From assembly GCA_045600585.1 (NCBI GenBank), contig JAZRYE010000003.1, positions 60,130-124,129 on the forward strand: a DNA stretch of 64,000 nucleotides, written 5' to 3'. Numbering within the stretch: position 1 is the first letter of the stretch; every line of letters begins with the position of its first letter. The stretch is from JAZRYE01 sp045600585 (GTDB taxonomy: Bacteria > Bacillota_I > Bacilli_A > RFN20 > CAG-826). The notes beneath the pieces were generated by a model. That model made no database searches, was not told the DNA's origin, and was given only the letters and a program-made list of their open reading frames with translations. Position numbers and translations under genes: made by a program. Below, piece by piece: positions 18,385 to 26,416 of the stretch.

Positions 18385-18564
18385 TTAAATCGGCCCTCCA
18401 GTAGCTAATATAACGATAATACAGGCTGCAATAGCAAGAATAAGGACACCAGCAATAATCATAAAGCCCCAAGGAAAATGATAACCTTCATTGGATTCGC
18501 CCTCTTTAGCTTCAACAATATTAATTGATGCTTGTTCTTTAACTTCTTTTTCTTCTTCTACCAT
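18385..18564 (-). CDS. 59-aa single-span membrane protein
   Basis: Read from the sequence: a Glu/Lys-rich N terminus beginning MVEEEKEVKEQ, then one membrane helix at about residues 35-54. It starts two bases after the folate transporter stop and its own stop is one base before the next start, so it is embedded in the operon. The GAGG ribosome site fits. Function unknown; a helper of the transporter or the LRR protein is possible but not shown. Confidence 0.7.
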   Translation of the reverse strand: MVEEEKEVKEQASINIVEAKEGESNEGYHFPWGFMIIAGVLILAIAACIIVILATGGPI

Positions 18565-18566
18565 AC

Positions 18567-19346
18567 TTAAGCCTCGTAATATCTTTTTACAAATCTAGAT
18601 AATAAAGAAATAGTAATTGTGTTTAAAGGGACATTGAAAAACATAACAATAACTTGCGATGCAAGTATAGCCGGATATGTTCCAAATCCAAATGACAATC
18701 CTTTCATTAAACAGCCAAATAATACCATAACTAATATTTCAGAAATGAAACATGCAAATGAAATTGATATTGGTGAGAATATAGAATCTTTCTTTTTAAA
18801 GAATCTATTTATCAATAAAATTGATACAACTAACACTGCGGTAAGAGCAATAAGAGCAATAGTAACACCGATTCTAAATGCCATATCAATTGTATAAGTT
18901 GATGAATAAAGTTTAATTGAATTATGGGTAAATACATAAGTAATGATAAAAGCAAGAAGCGCAGCAAAAACCCCGAATTCGATACCTAAAATCAATTTAT
19001 CGTTTTTAATAAATCTAACAAGGCAAAATATAAAATATGATGCAAATCCTAATAAAGAATAAATCGCTGTTATTTGAGGGTATAAAGGGAATCCAGATGC
19101 ATCAAAAATGAAATAACCCAACACATCACTAGCCGTTCCGACTAATAAGCCAAACCAAGGACCCATTAATATGGAACTAAATATAATAAGTGCTGGTCCA
19201 CAAAGTGATACTCTTACAAAAGGAACAACAGGAATATAGTTGATTGCCACTACTTTTTGACAAATTGTAGTAAGGGCAATGAATAAGCCAGAAAGGCAAA
19301 TCTTTTGAATGAGAGATAAATTTGATTTAAAGAAAAATTTCTTCAT
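18567..19346 (-). CDS. folT: Folate-family ECF transporter S component
   Basis: 259 aa membrane protein with about seven spans. The N-terminal region with V-P-F-V-R-V-S-L-C-G-P and G-P-W-F-G-L-L-V-G resembles folate S components, which capture the vitamin and dock on a shared ECF ATPase module. It is longer than the usual 170-200 aa. It begins right after folC, which supports folate as substrate. No ECF ATPase or T component is in this window. Confidence 0.85.
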   Translation of the reverse strand: MKKFFFKSNLSLIQKICLSGLFIALTTICQKVVAINYIPVVPFVRVSLCGPALIIFSSILMGPWFGLLVGTASDVLGYFIFDASGFPLYPQITAIYSLLGFASYFIFCLVRFIKNDKLILGIEFGVFAALLAFIITYVFTHNSIKLYSSTYTIDMAFRIGVTIALIALTAVLVVSILLINRFFKKKDSIFSPISISFACFISEILVMVLFGCLMKGLSFGFGTYPAILASQVIVMFFNVPLNTITISLLSRFVKRYYEA

Positions 19347-19347
19347 A

Positions 19348-20571
19348 TTAAATCTCTCCCTTTATAAATAAATTATGGATATAACCAGCAAATGCTAATG
19401 ATCCTGTAATGATGATAGCGTCATTAGGATATTCTTCTTTTAACTTTTTAATAGCTTCAACTGCGTTTTCTTCAAATCTATAGTCGCCTAAAAATAAGAA
19501 ATATTCTTCTTCGCTTCTTGCTCGTGGATGATCAAAAGTAGTTAAAACGATATCACTACTAATTGTTCCTAATTCAGCAAGCATTCTTTCAATATTCTTA
19601 TCTCTAAATGCAGCAAACACGATGTGAATAGCCCTATTGCCAACCGGATTAGCTAATGATGCTACTAATGATTGGATTGCTTCTGGATTATGTCCTCCAT
19701 CAACAATAATCAAAGGATTTGAAGATTCCACACTCATTCTTCCAGGCATAACAACATTAGCCATTCCTTCTTTGACTTTTTGTTCATCAAATGGGAATTG
19801 ATCTTTAAGTATTAATAAGGCTTCTAATGCCAAACAGGCATCTTTAACACTATATCTAGCTAAGGACTTAATCTTTACATCTTTAAAAGAGGAATATGTG
19901 AATAAATGACCTTGTTCACTATAAGTGACATTGCTTGGTTCAACAGGTGAAACAATTTTAGCATCCAAATCACGAGCATATTCGCTTGCAACAGAAACAA
20001 CATCTTCATCTTTGCTACCAAGTAATAAAGGTACTTCGCTTCTCATAATGCCAAGTTTATTTGCGGCAATTTCAGAAATTGATTTGCCTAAGAATGAAGT
20101 ATGTTCAAGGCTTACTGAAGTAACAATTGATAAAACTGAATCAAAGATATTTGTCGCATCTGTTTCTCCACCCATGCCACATTCAATTACTGCAATATCA
20201 CATTTATTATCTTGGAAATATTTAAAAGCAATGAATGTTTGAATTTCAAAAGCAGACAAATCAAATTTATCAATTAACTTTTCGTATTCTTTTATAATAG
20301 CGAACATCTCATCATCACTAATTTGTTTACCATTAATGGAAATTTGTTCATTTGGTTCAACAAAATAAGGAGATACAAATAATCCAACTTTATAGCCATT
20401 AGCGATATAGCTAGAGGCAATGTATGTTGCTGTACTTCCTTTACCATTCGTACCAGCAATGTGAATGCTAGGAACATTATATTTAAAAGAGGTTTTCTTC
20501 AGAAAAGAATCAAAGTAGTCTCTTTGATAATCGTTTCTATTTTTATTTGAAAAATATTCTTTAATATCCAT
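19348..20571 (-). CDS. folC: Folylpolyglutamate/dihydrofolate synthase
   Basis: 407 aa Mur-ligase-fold enzyme. P-loop GTNGKGSTATY at about residue 41 binds ATP; the H-T-S-F-L-G-K motif and D-G-G-H-N-P-E are family features. It adds glutamates to folate, which traps the vitamin in the cell. The start overlaps the smpB stop by one base (TAATG), so translation is likely coupled; folT follows directly. Uptake plus polyglutamylation forms a salvage route. Confidence 0.93.
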   Translation of the reverse strand: MDIKEYFSNKNRNDYQRDYFDSFLKKTSFKYNVPSIHIAGTNGKGSTATYIASSYIANGYKVGLFVSPYFVEPNEQISINGKQISDDEMFAIIKEYEKLIDKFDLSAFEIQTFIAFKYFQDNKCDIAVIECGMGGETDATNIFDSVLSIVTSVSLEHTSFLGKSISEIAANKLGIMRSEVPLLLGSKDEDVVSVASEYARDLDAKIVSPVEPSNVTYSEQGHLFTYSSFKDVKIKSLARYSVKDACLALEALLILKDQFPFDEQKVKEGMANVVMPGRMSVESSNPLIIVDGGHNPEAIQSLVASLANPVGNRAIHIVFAAFRDKNIERMLAELGTISSDIVLTTFDHPRARSEEEYFLFLGDYRFEENAVEAIKKLKEEYPNDAIIITGSLAFAGYIHNLFIKGEI

Positions 20572-21041
20572 TAATAATCACCTCTTCCACCTTTAGCTAA
20601 ATCTCTTTCGATATCTCTTTGCTTTATTGATTCACGTTTATCGTATGAATGTTTGCCTTTTGCTAATGCAATTTCAACTTTGCATCTACCTTTCTTGAGA
20701 TAAACTCTAGTAGGAATGATTGTGAATCCACCACGTTTAGCTTTGTCAGCAAACCATCTGATTTCATTTTTATGTAGTAATAATTTTCTTGTTCTTAATG
20801 GATCATGGTTAAAAATATTGCCTTGCTCATATGGAGTAATGTGCATATTAATAATTTCCATCTCACCATCTCTAATAACAATATAAGAATCCCCAATTGT
20901 ACAAGAATGATTTCTCAAGGATTTAATTTCTGTTCCAAGCAAAACAATTCCACATTCCGTGAAATCACTTAGAAAGTAGTTATAATGTGCTTTCTTATTT
21001 GTTGCTATTAATTTTGAATTTTCATCTTTTTCTTTTTTCAT
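20571..21041 (-). CDS. smpB: SsrA-binding protein SmpB
   Basis: 156 aa. Has N-x-K-A-x-x-x-Y near the start, G-I-V-L-L-G-T-E-I-K-S-L-R, and the basic tail beginning K-G-K-H-S-Y-D-K-R, which enters the ribosome with tmRNA. It rescues stalled ribosomes. Its site AGGA is weak. It lies nine bases after the polymerase-like gene. Confidence 0.96.
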   Translation of the reverse strand: MKKEKDENSKLIATNKKAHYNYFLSDFTECGIVLLGTEIKSLRNHSCTIGDSYIVIRDGEMEIINMHITPYEQGNIFNHDPLRTRKLLLHKNEIRWFADKAKRGGFTIIPTRVYLKKGRCKVEIALAKGKHSYDKRESIKQRDIERDLAKGGRGDY

Positions 21042-21050
21042 TTTTAAATC

Positions 21051-23117
21051 CTATAGTTCATCTTTTATTGCAAGTCTTTTCAAGGTGACTAAACCATCAT
21101 TGTTAAAGTAATTTATAATTTCTTTAGTTTCTCTTTTTGGAATAAATAAGAAACATGCTAGATATAGTAGCATATTTAATGTAGAAAGACATATCATTGA
21201 ATGATAATTTAATGGGAATATTGAGTTAAGGATAATAATTGTAACAAATCCAATGGTTGCTGAAGCTAATAGTCCATAGTTAGGAAGAACAAAGACACCA
21301 TAGAAAGTATCTTTAGCCCACTCCTTAATATTTCCGCCTTTTGTAATCATAAATAAAGACATGATAAATACGAATGTTATTGTAATTACAACAGGAATAA
21401 TGATTAATGGTAATTTCAAATCGGTTTTATTAAATAAAGTGACGAAGAAGATAAGCATTGATGGAACAAAAATTATAACTCCATAAATAACACATCTAAT
21501 AACAAAACGCTTTTTGCTTGCTTGCTTATAAAATAAAGAAACAAGATATGGCATAAATAATAAGCAAATAACTAATAGCAATAATGCAAATAAGATAAGC
21601 ATTAGAACTGTTTTATTTTCATAAGTTTTACTAATAAGTAATGTAGAGATGACTCCAACGATAATGGCCATAATCACTGAGGAAATTACATGTGAAAGAT
21701 GATGGACATCCATTTTAGTTTCATCTAGTTCAATAACTTTTGCTTCTTCAACTAATTCTGGATACTTTGTAACTTTATATGCAGTAATTACAGGCATTAA
21801 AAACATTAAAGTTTCAACAGTTCCTGTAACATTTAAGGTAAAGAATGTGTCAACTTCTGCAATGCCTTGGAACAAAAGAGTTACAACACAAAGGGTTTGA
21901 ATTAAAACAAATCTTGCTTTGCGTTTAAAAAGTAAACGAATTGCACAGTAGAAATAATAAATTATTCCAGCAGTATAGAGAATCAAACCAGAAATGCCGT
22001 TTCTTAATAGAATTTCGAATATTGCTGAATGAGCACTGGAGACATAATCACCATTATTCATCGCAGCTGTATATCCTCTAAACAATTCGGTTGAAGTTCT
22101 AAAGCCTCTACCAAACCATAAATCAATATTGTTTCCGCTTATTAAATCTAAGGCGTCATGCCAGACAATCGTTCTATCAGTTAAAGTAGAAAAATCTTTT
22201 GTTAACAAGAAATTTTTAAGTAATGCATCAATCTTAGTGACAAAACCAACCCCATTGTTTTTAAAAACAAAGTATAAAGCAATTGCCGTTAATATTCCTG
22301 AAACATAAACAATTAAAAAGACACCAGATCTAATTGGATGTTTTTTAAAGCCACAGAATATCTCAACAAAGAAATAAATTCCCGCTGATGCAACGGCGGC
22401 AATTAAAGATGTAATACTTGTAGTTAAAGCTATTTGAACAATAAACCAAACAATGCATACATATGTCCACCATCTCTTCTTGTGATAATTGACAATAAAG
22501 CAGCTTAGTAGGCCTAATAACAATGCATAACCAAATAAGTTTTCACTGTAGTAAAAGAATCTAGCGCCATTTTCAAAACTTGTACCACTGAATAGTTCCT
22601 TGTAAGAATTGAAATCAGTAAAAATAGAACCAATACAACATATAGCTGAATAACCGATTATAAATATTGGGAGCCATACTAATTTTCTAGACCTAAATTT
22701 TGTCCTTTGATAGCAGAATAAAACAGCATATGTTCCAACAAGGCTTATTAATAATTCCAATGTATATTCAATTCGCTCAAAATTAGAAAAAGAGACAATG
22801 GCTTTATATCCCGTAGAAATATTGGTGATAGTTGTAACACGTGGTTGTCTCCATATATTCCATGCCATTACAAGAAATAAAACCGTTATCAAAGACAACA
22901 AAACAAAGTCAAATTTCATTTTGTTTTTCTTGTGTTCCAGAAAGAAATAAACAAAGTATAAGGCAATCGCTCCTACAAAAAGAACAACAAAAGTTACAGG
23001 ATCAAATCCTCTAAATATTTGTTCTGTTAAAAGACCAACATTTTCTACTAAATAACAAGAGAAAATAATTGCTAACCAGAATACTAGATTTACAAGTGGA
23101 TAACGAAATTTGCCCAT
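21051..23117 (-). CDS. O-antigen ligase/polymerase-like membrane protein
   Basis: 688 aa with about 16 hydrophobic segments. The central loop with S-S-A-H-S-A-I-F-E-I-L-L-R-N-G-I-S-G-L matches the conserved H/E segment of the O-antigen ligase (Wzy_C) family, which polymerises or attaches undecaprenyl-linked glycans. In a Gram-positive-type cell it may act on a capsule or surface glycan together with the enzymes at 58.8-63.9 kb. A TATAAT box lies 11 bases before the ATG with no clear ribosome site. It heads the smpB-folC-folT unit. Confidence 0.75.
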   Translation of the reverse strand: MGKFRYPLVNLVFWLAIIFSCYLVENVGLLTEQIFRGFDPVTFVVLFVGAIALYFVYFFLEHKKNKMKFDFVLLSLITVLFLVMAWNIWRQPRVTTITNISTGYKAIVSFSNFERIEYTLELLISLVGTYAVLFCYQRTKFRSRKLVWLPIFIIGYSAICCIGSIFTDFNSYKELFSGTSFENGARFFYYSENLFGYALLLGLLSCFIVNYHKKRWWTYVCIVWFIVQIALTTSITSLIAAVASAGIYFFVEIFCGFKKHPIRSGVFLIVYVSGILTAIALYFVFKNNGVGFVTKIDALLKNFLLTKDFSTLTDRTIVWHDALDLISGNNIDLWFGRGFRTSTELFRGYTAAMNNGDYVSSAHSAIFEILLRNGISGLILYTAGIIYYFYCAIRLLFKRKARFVLIQTLCVVTLLFQGIAEVDTFFTLNVTGTVETLMFLMPVITAYKVTKYPELVEEAKVIELDETKMDVHHLSHVISSVIMAIIVGVISTLLISKTYENKTVLMLILFALLLLVICLLFMPYLVSLFYKQASKKRFVIRCVIYGVIIFVPSMLIFFVTLFNKTDLKLPLIIIPVVITITFVFIMSLFMITKGGNIKEWAKDTFYGVFVLPNYGLLASATIGFVTIIILNSIFPLNYHSMICLSTLNMLLYLACFLFIPKRETKEIINYFNNDGLVTLKRLAIKDEL

Positions 23118-23206
23118 AATATGTTTGTATTATATATACAATTAGCTAAAAAGTCTAATATGCTTTCTTCTACTTTAAAAGTGAAGAAACAATTTTCTTG
23201 CATAGA

Positions 23207-23235
23207 TTGATAAAAATAGGACGCTTCATTATAAT
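23207..23235 (+). promoter_or_regulatory. Promoter predicting a leaderless Sir2 mRNA
   Basis: TTGATA, 17-base spacer, TATAAT, then seven bases (ATTAGCT) and ATG. No Shine-Dalgarno sequence. One of the clearest leaderless-type starts in the window. Confidence 0.75.
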
Positions 23236-23242
23236 ATTAGCT

Positions 23243-23968
23243 ATGAGCAAATATGACGCATTAAAAGACATTATTAATCACGCTAGACAAATCGTTGTTT
23301 TTACAGGAGCTGGCATATCCGTTCCCTCTGGAATTCCTGATTTTCGAAGCGCTGATGGAATATACAATCAAAAAACTAATTTAAAAGCTTCTCCGGAAGA
23401 CATTATTTCTCATTCTTTTTATAAAGAACATCCTGAAGAATTCTTTGAATTTTATAAAGACAAAATGTGCTATCCAAGCGCAGAGCCAAATGATGCGCAT
23501 AAGTATTTTGCTAGATTAGAAAAACAAGGCAAAAATGTCATAGTCATCACACAAAATATTGATGGTCTTCATCAAAAGGCTGGTTCTTCAATCGTATATG
23601 AACTACACGGCAATGTACATAGAAACTATTGTGAAAAATGTGGCAGAAGTTTTGGATTGAACTATGTTTTAAACTACAAAGGCGCCCCTAAATGTGATAA
23701 ATGCGGTTCAGATGTTAAACCAGATGTAGTTTTATATGAAGAAGCATTAAATGAAGATATTATAAATAGAAGTATAAGTGCAATTATGACTAGTGATGTA
23801 ATGATTGTCGTCGGAACTTCATTAACAGTTTATCCTGCAGCAGGATTTATTAGATATTTCAAAGGTGATTATATAGTCGTTATTAATAAAGAGCCAACAT
23901 CATACGATAATATGTGTGATTTAGTATTCAATGAAGATGTTATTAACGTTATAAATAAAATTAAATGA
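23243..23968 (+). CDS. Sir2-family NAD-dependent protein deacylase
   Basis: 241 aa. GAGISVPSGIPDFRS binds NAD, N-I-D-G-L-H is the acid/base motif, and E-L-H-G-N carries the catalytic histidine. Four cysteines in C-E-K-C and C-D-K-C hold zinc. It removes acetyl or other acyl groups from lysines. An upstream ATG at 23198 is in frame but lies before the promoter box; the start at 23243 matches both the family N terminus and the TATAAT position. Its stop overlaps the next gene by four bases. Confidence 0.92.
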   Translation: MSKYDALKDIINHARQIVVFTGAGISVPSGIPDFRSADGIYNQKTNLKASPEDIISHSFYKEHPEEFFEFYKDKMCYPSAEPNDAHKYFARLEKQGKNVIVITQNIDGLHQKAGSSIVYELHGNVHRNYCEKCGRSFGLNYVLNYKGAPKCDKCGSDVKPDVVLYEEALNEDIINRSISAIMTSDVMIVVGTSLTVYPAAGFIRYFKGDYIVVINKEPTSYDNMCDLVFNEDVINVINKIK

Positions 23969-24621
23969 TAAAAGCAATTGTATTCGACTTAGATGGAACA
24001 TTATTAGACACATTAGTTGACCTTAAAAATTCAGTTAACTATGGTCTTTCTTGTGTGAACGTACCAGAAATTACTCTAGATGAAACAAGAAGATTCATCG
24101 GTAATGGAACAATTAAATTAACTGAAAGAGCTTTGAAGAATAATTACACTGAAGAACTTCATAAGGAAGCTTACAAATTATTCAAGGAACACTATGACAT
24201 CCATTATATGGACAATACTCTCCCATATAACGGAATTATTGATCTTTTAAAAAGACTTAAAAATGAAGGATATCTATTAGGTGTTATATCAAATAAGAAT
24301 GATGACAAAGTTCAGCCATTAATAAACAAAGTATTTCCTGATTTATTCGATGCTATACAAGGAACATATATTGGTAAACCAGTTAAACCAGACGCATATA
24401 TTTCTAACCTAGTTTTTGCAAAATTAAACATTAAGGGAAATGAAGCAATCATGATTGGTGATACTGAGATTGATAAAGAAACTGCAGTTAATGCTGGAAT
24501 GGGTTATATACTAGTCGATTATGGTTATAGAACTCATGAAGAGATAATAAAAAAGTGCCCAGAGGCCACTATTGTTCATAATGCTGAAGAAGTATATAAA
24601 GAAATAAAGAATCGAGCTTAA
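23965..24621 (+). CDS. HAD-superfamily phosphatase, phosphoglycolate phosphatase-like
   Basis: 218 aa. Motif I DLDGTLLDT, motif II V-I-S-N-K, and motif III/IV M-I-G-D-T-E-I-D define a HAD phosphatase with an alpha-helical cap (subfamily IA, Gph/PpaX-like). Substrate cannot be read from the sequence. The ATGA overlap with the Sir2 gene suggests coupled translation. Confidence 0.87.
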   Translation: MIKAIVFDLDGTLLDTLVDLKNSVNYGLSCVNVPEITLDETRRFIGNGTIKLTERALKNNYTEELHKEAYKLFKEHYDIHYMDNTLPYNGIIDLLKRLKNEGYLLGVISNKNDDKVQPLINKVFPDLFDAIQGTYIGKPVKPDAYISNLVFAKLNIKGNEAIMIGDTEIDKETAVNAGMGYILVDYGYRTHEEIIKKCPEATIVHNAEEVYKEIKNRA

Positions 24622-24634
24622 TGGTTCGATTTTT
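24610..24634 (+). terminator. Terminator of the Sir2-HAD unit
   Basis: AATCGA / TCGATT stem followed by a T-rich run on the plus strand, between two convergent genes. Short stem, so moderate confidence. Confidence 0.5.
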
Positions 24635-25133
24635 ATTTTAATTTTTTCATTCTATTTTTAATAAAGTCATCCATCTTATCCGTTTCAACTTTATATGTAA
24701 TAGAAAGCTCATCAAACAATAATTCTTTAGCTTTGTTTAATAAGTCGAAGTCAACTGGTCCAAGATGAATTTCATCTTTTGTTCCTAGGAGTTTATCATG
24801 ATGGAAAAGCTGGGCGGTTAAATAAGCGAAATCAAGTGTCTCACCTGAGGATAATCTTTTCTTATAAGCATCTCTTCTTTGTTTTGTTACTGAATTGTAT
24901 TCGTTATCTACACTTTTCATGTAACGTAATACTTGATCGGCATCTTTTTCACTCATCACTTTTCTAATGATTCCTTCAGCTCTTTCAATTGGAACATAAA
25001 ATGTTTCATTTGATTGCCTTTTTGAATGCACAAGAAAATATTGATTATCACTAATTGTTACAATAGAGTCGATAAAAGAAAGACCTTCTCTACGGTGAAT
25101 TACAGCTTCACCAATTTGAAATTCGCTTTGCAT
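24633..25133 (-). CDS. CarD-family transcriptional regulator
   Basis: About 166 aa. The N-terminal half (Q-I-G-E-A-V-I-H-R-R-E-G) is the CarD/CdnL/TRCF RNA-polymerase-interacting fold; the C-terminal half is helical and DNA binding in the family. It binds RNA polymerase beta and stabilises open promoter complexes. The ATG at 25133 is preferred over 25151: a CATAAT box stands six bases before it, as in other leaderless-type starts here, and neither start has a ribosome site. Confidence 0.85.
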   Translation of the reverse strand: MQSEFQIGEAVIHRREGLSFIDSIVTISDNQYFLVHSKRQSNETFYVPIERAEGIIRKVMSEKDADQVLRYMKSVDNEYNSVTKQRRDAYKKRLSSGETLDFAYLTAQLFHHDKLLGTKDEIHLGPVDFDLLNKAKELLFDELSITYKVETDKMDDFIKNRMKKLK

Positions 25134-25244
25134 ATATTTATTATGTCTCAAAAATCGATTTAATGTAAGTTAAAATTTTCCAAAAAATCACTCTTTATTT
25201 ATAAAGAATTGAAAAATATAATAATATCTAGTTAGGAGAATAAT

Positions 25245-25556
25245 ATGACATATCATCAATATTTATTAATTGGTTACGTTGCTTATCTAGTAATTATGTC
25301 TTTAATTACACTAATAATGTATTTTAAGGATAAAAAGATGGCGGTTAACAACGGAAACGAAGTTCGTATTAAAGAAAGAACATTATTAGGACTTGTTTGC
25401 TTCGGAGGAGCTATTGGAGGATTCTTTGGAAGAATCTTAGCACACCATAAAACAAATAAAGGCTACTTCTCTTTTACAATTTATGTTTCATTATTATTAC
25501 AACTTGCAGTTTTAGCATTAATTGCTTTAATTGCGTTTGGAATTTTAGCTTTTTAG
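25245..25556 (+). CDS. DUF1294 membrane protein
   Basis: 103 aa with two or three membrane spans and the DUF1294 centre R-I-K-E-R-T-L-L-G-L-V-C-F-G-G-A-I-G-G, followed by H-H-K-T. Function of the family is unknown. A TAGGAG site sits before the ATG. It is followed after 12 bases by another small membrane protein, likely in the same transcript. Confidence 0.8.
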   Translation: MTYHQYLLIGYVAYLVIMSLITLIMYFKDKKMAVNNGNEVRIKERTLLGLVCFGGAIGGFFGRILAHHKTNKGYFSFTIYVSLLLQLAVLALIALIAFGILAF

Positions 25557-25568
25557 GAGGAAGGAATT

Positions 25569-25790
25569 ATGGCAAAGACATCATTAGAAAAATCACATTC
25601 AAAATCTAGCAATGCTAAATTAACATTCCTTTGTTTCTTATCCTCTGTATTTTCATCATTATTTGTTGCAGGATTAGCAGTATTTAATGGAGTATTCGAT
25701 ACAAAAGGATATATCGCTTTAGGGGTAAGCGCTATTAGCTTTTTACTTTCAATTATCTTTATAAGAGCATTGAAAAATTTCACTCGCTAA
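25569..25790 (+). CDS. 73-aa two-span membrane protein
   Basis: A hydrophilic N terminus (residues 1-15) and two membrane helices at about 17-38 and 46-66. GGAGGAAGG is a strong ribosome site. Not a family I recognise. It shares an operon with the DUF1294 gene. Confidence 0.65.
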   Translation: MAKTSLEKSHSKSSNAKLTFLCFLSSVFSSLFVAGLAVFNGVFDTKGYIALGVSAISFLLSIIFIRALKNFTR

Positions 25791-25814
25791 TAGATTAGTT
25801 ATTTAACGCATTTA

Positions 25815-25836
25815 AAAAGGGCTTTAATGCCCTTTT
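25815..25836. terminator. Bidirectional terminator between convergent genes
   Basis: AAAAGGGC / GCCCTTTT with a six-base loop; T-rich on both sides. Serves the small membrane-protein unit (+) and the lipoprotein at 25845 (-). Confidence 0.85.
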
Positions 25837-25844
25837 ATTTTTTC

Positions 25845-26414
25845 TTAATGAATATCGGTCCAAGCACTTCCGCCCCATTCGGCGACAAGAGTGATTGATT
25901 CATTAACATCTATGTTCCATACACCTGTTAATGGAATAACTTGTTCATTATATTTCCAAGAAATGAATAAGCTTTCTTCATGGACTGCTTTTTCAAGAGA
26001 ATATGGTTGATCATAAGTCACAGTAACCGAGTTATTTGAAACAGTTCCACCATTAGGATCAAGATTTAGTGTATATGTTTTAGCAGTTAAGATTGCATTA
26101 ACAATGATGTCCTCAACAATATTACTGAAGTCAGTAACATCCCAAGTAGCAACATATCCGGTTTTGCCATTAGGTGTTGGGATATCGATAAGAGCTTCTC
26201 CACATTTGACATTTTTAACAATGTCTTCTACATTTTCTTGTCTAAATGTTACTGTGCAGAATTTTTCTTCTGAAGTTTCACTTGTAGATATATTTGAGCT
26301 TGTTTCAGAAGAGTTCATAGAGCTTTCAGTATTTGATTTGCCCTTACATGAAACTAGGGCTAAACCAGCTGATAATATTGTAAATATGCCAATAGATAAA
26401 TATTTATTCTTCAT
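25845..26414 (-). CDS. Lipoprotein with InlB B-repeat-type modules
   Basis: 189 aa. The signal peptide ends in L-A-L-V-S-C, a lipoprotein site. A Ser/Thr/Glu-rich linker (residues 25-50) is followed by beta modules: one ending near residue 110, and one with L-N-L-D-P-N-G-G-T-V that ends in V-A-E-W. These match Listeria-Bacteroides (Flg_new/InlB B) repeats found in surface proteins. It starts two bases after the 1464-aa gene, with GGAG inside that gene's end. Role unknown, probably adhesion or scaffold. Confidence 0.75.
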   Translation of the reverse strand: MKNKYLSIGIFTILSAGLALVSCKGKSNTESSMNSSETSSNISTSETSEEKFCTVTFRQENVEDIVKNVKCGEALIDIPTPNGKTGYVATWDVTDFSNIVEDIIVNAILTAKTYTLNLDPNGGTVSNNSVTVTYDQPYSLEKAVHEESLFISWKYNEQVIPLTGVWNIDVNESITLVAEWGGSAWTDIH

Positions 26415-26416
26415 TA

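Noticed and set aside
25553..25783. Minus-strand frame opposite the 73-aa membrane protein
   Set aside because: The plus-strand frame has a strong GGAGGAAGG site and two clear membrane helices; the other has neither.
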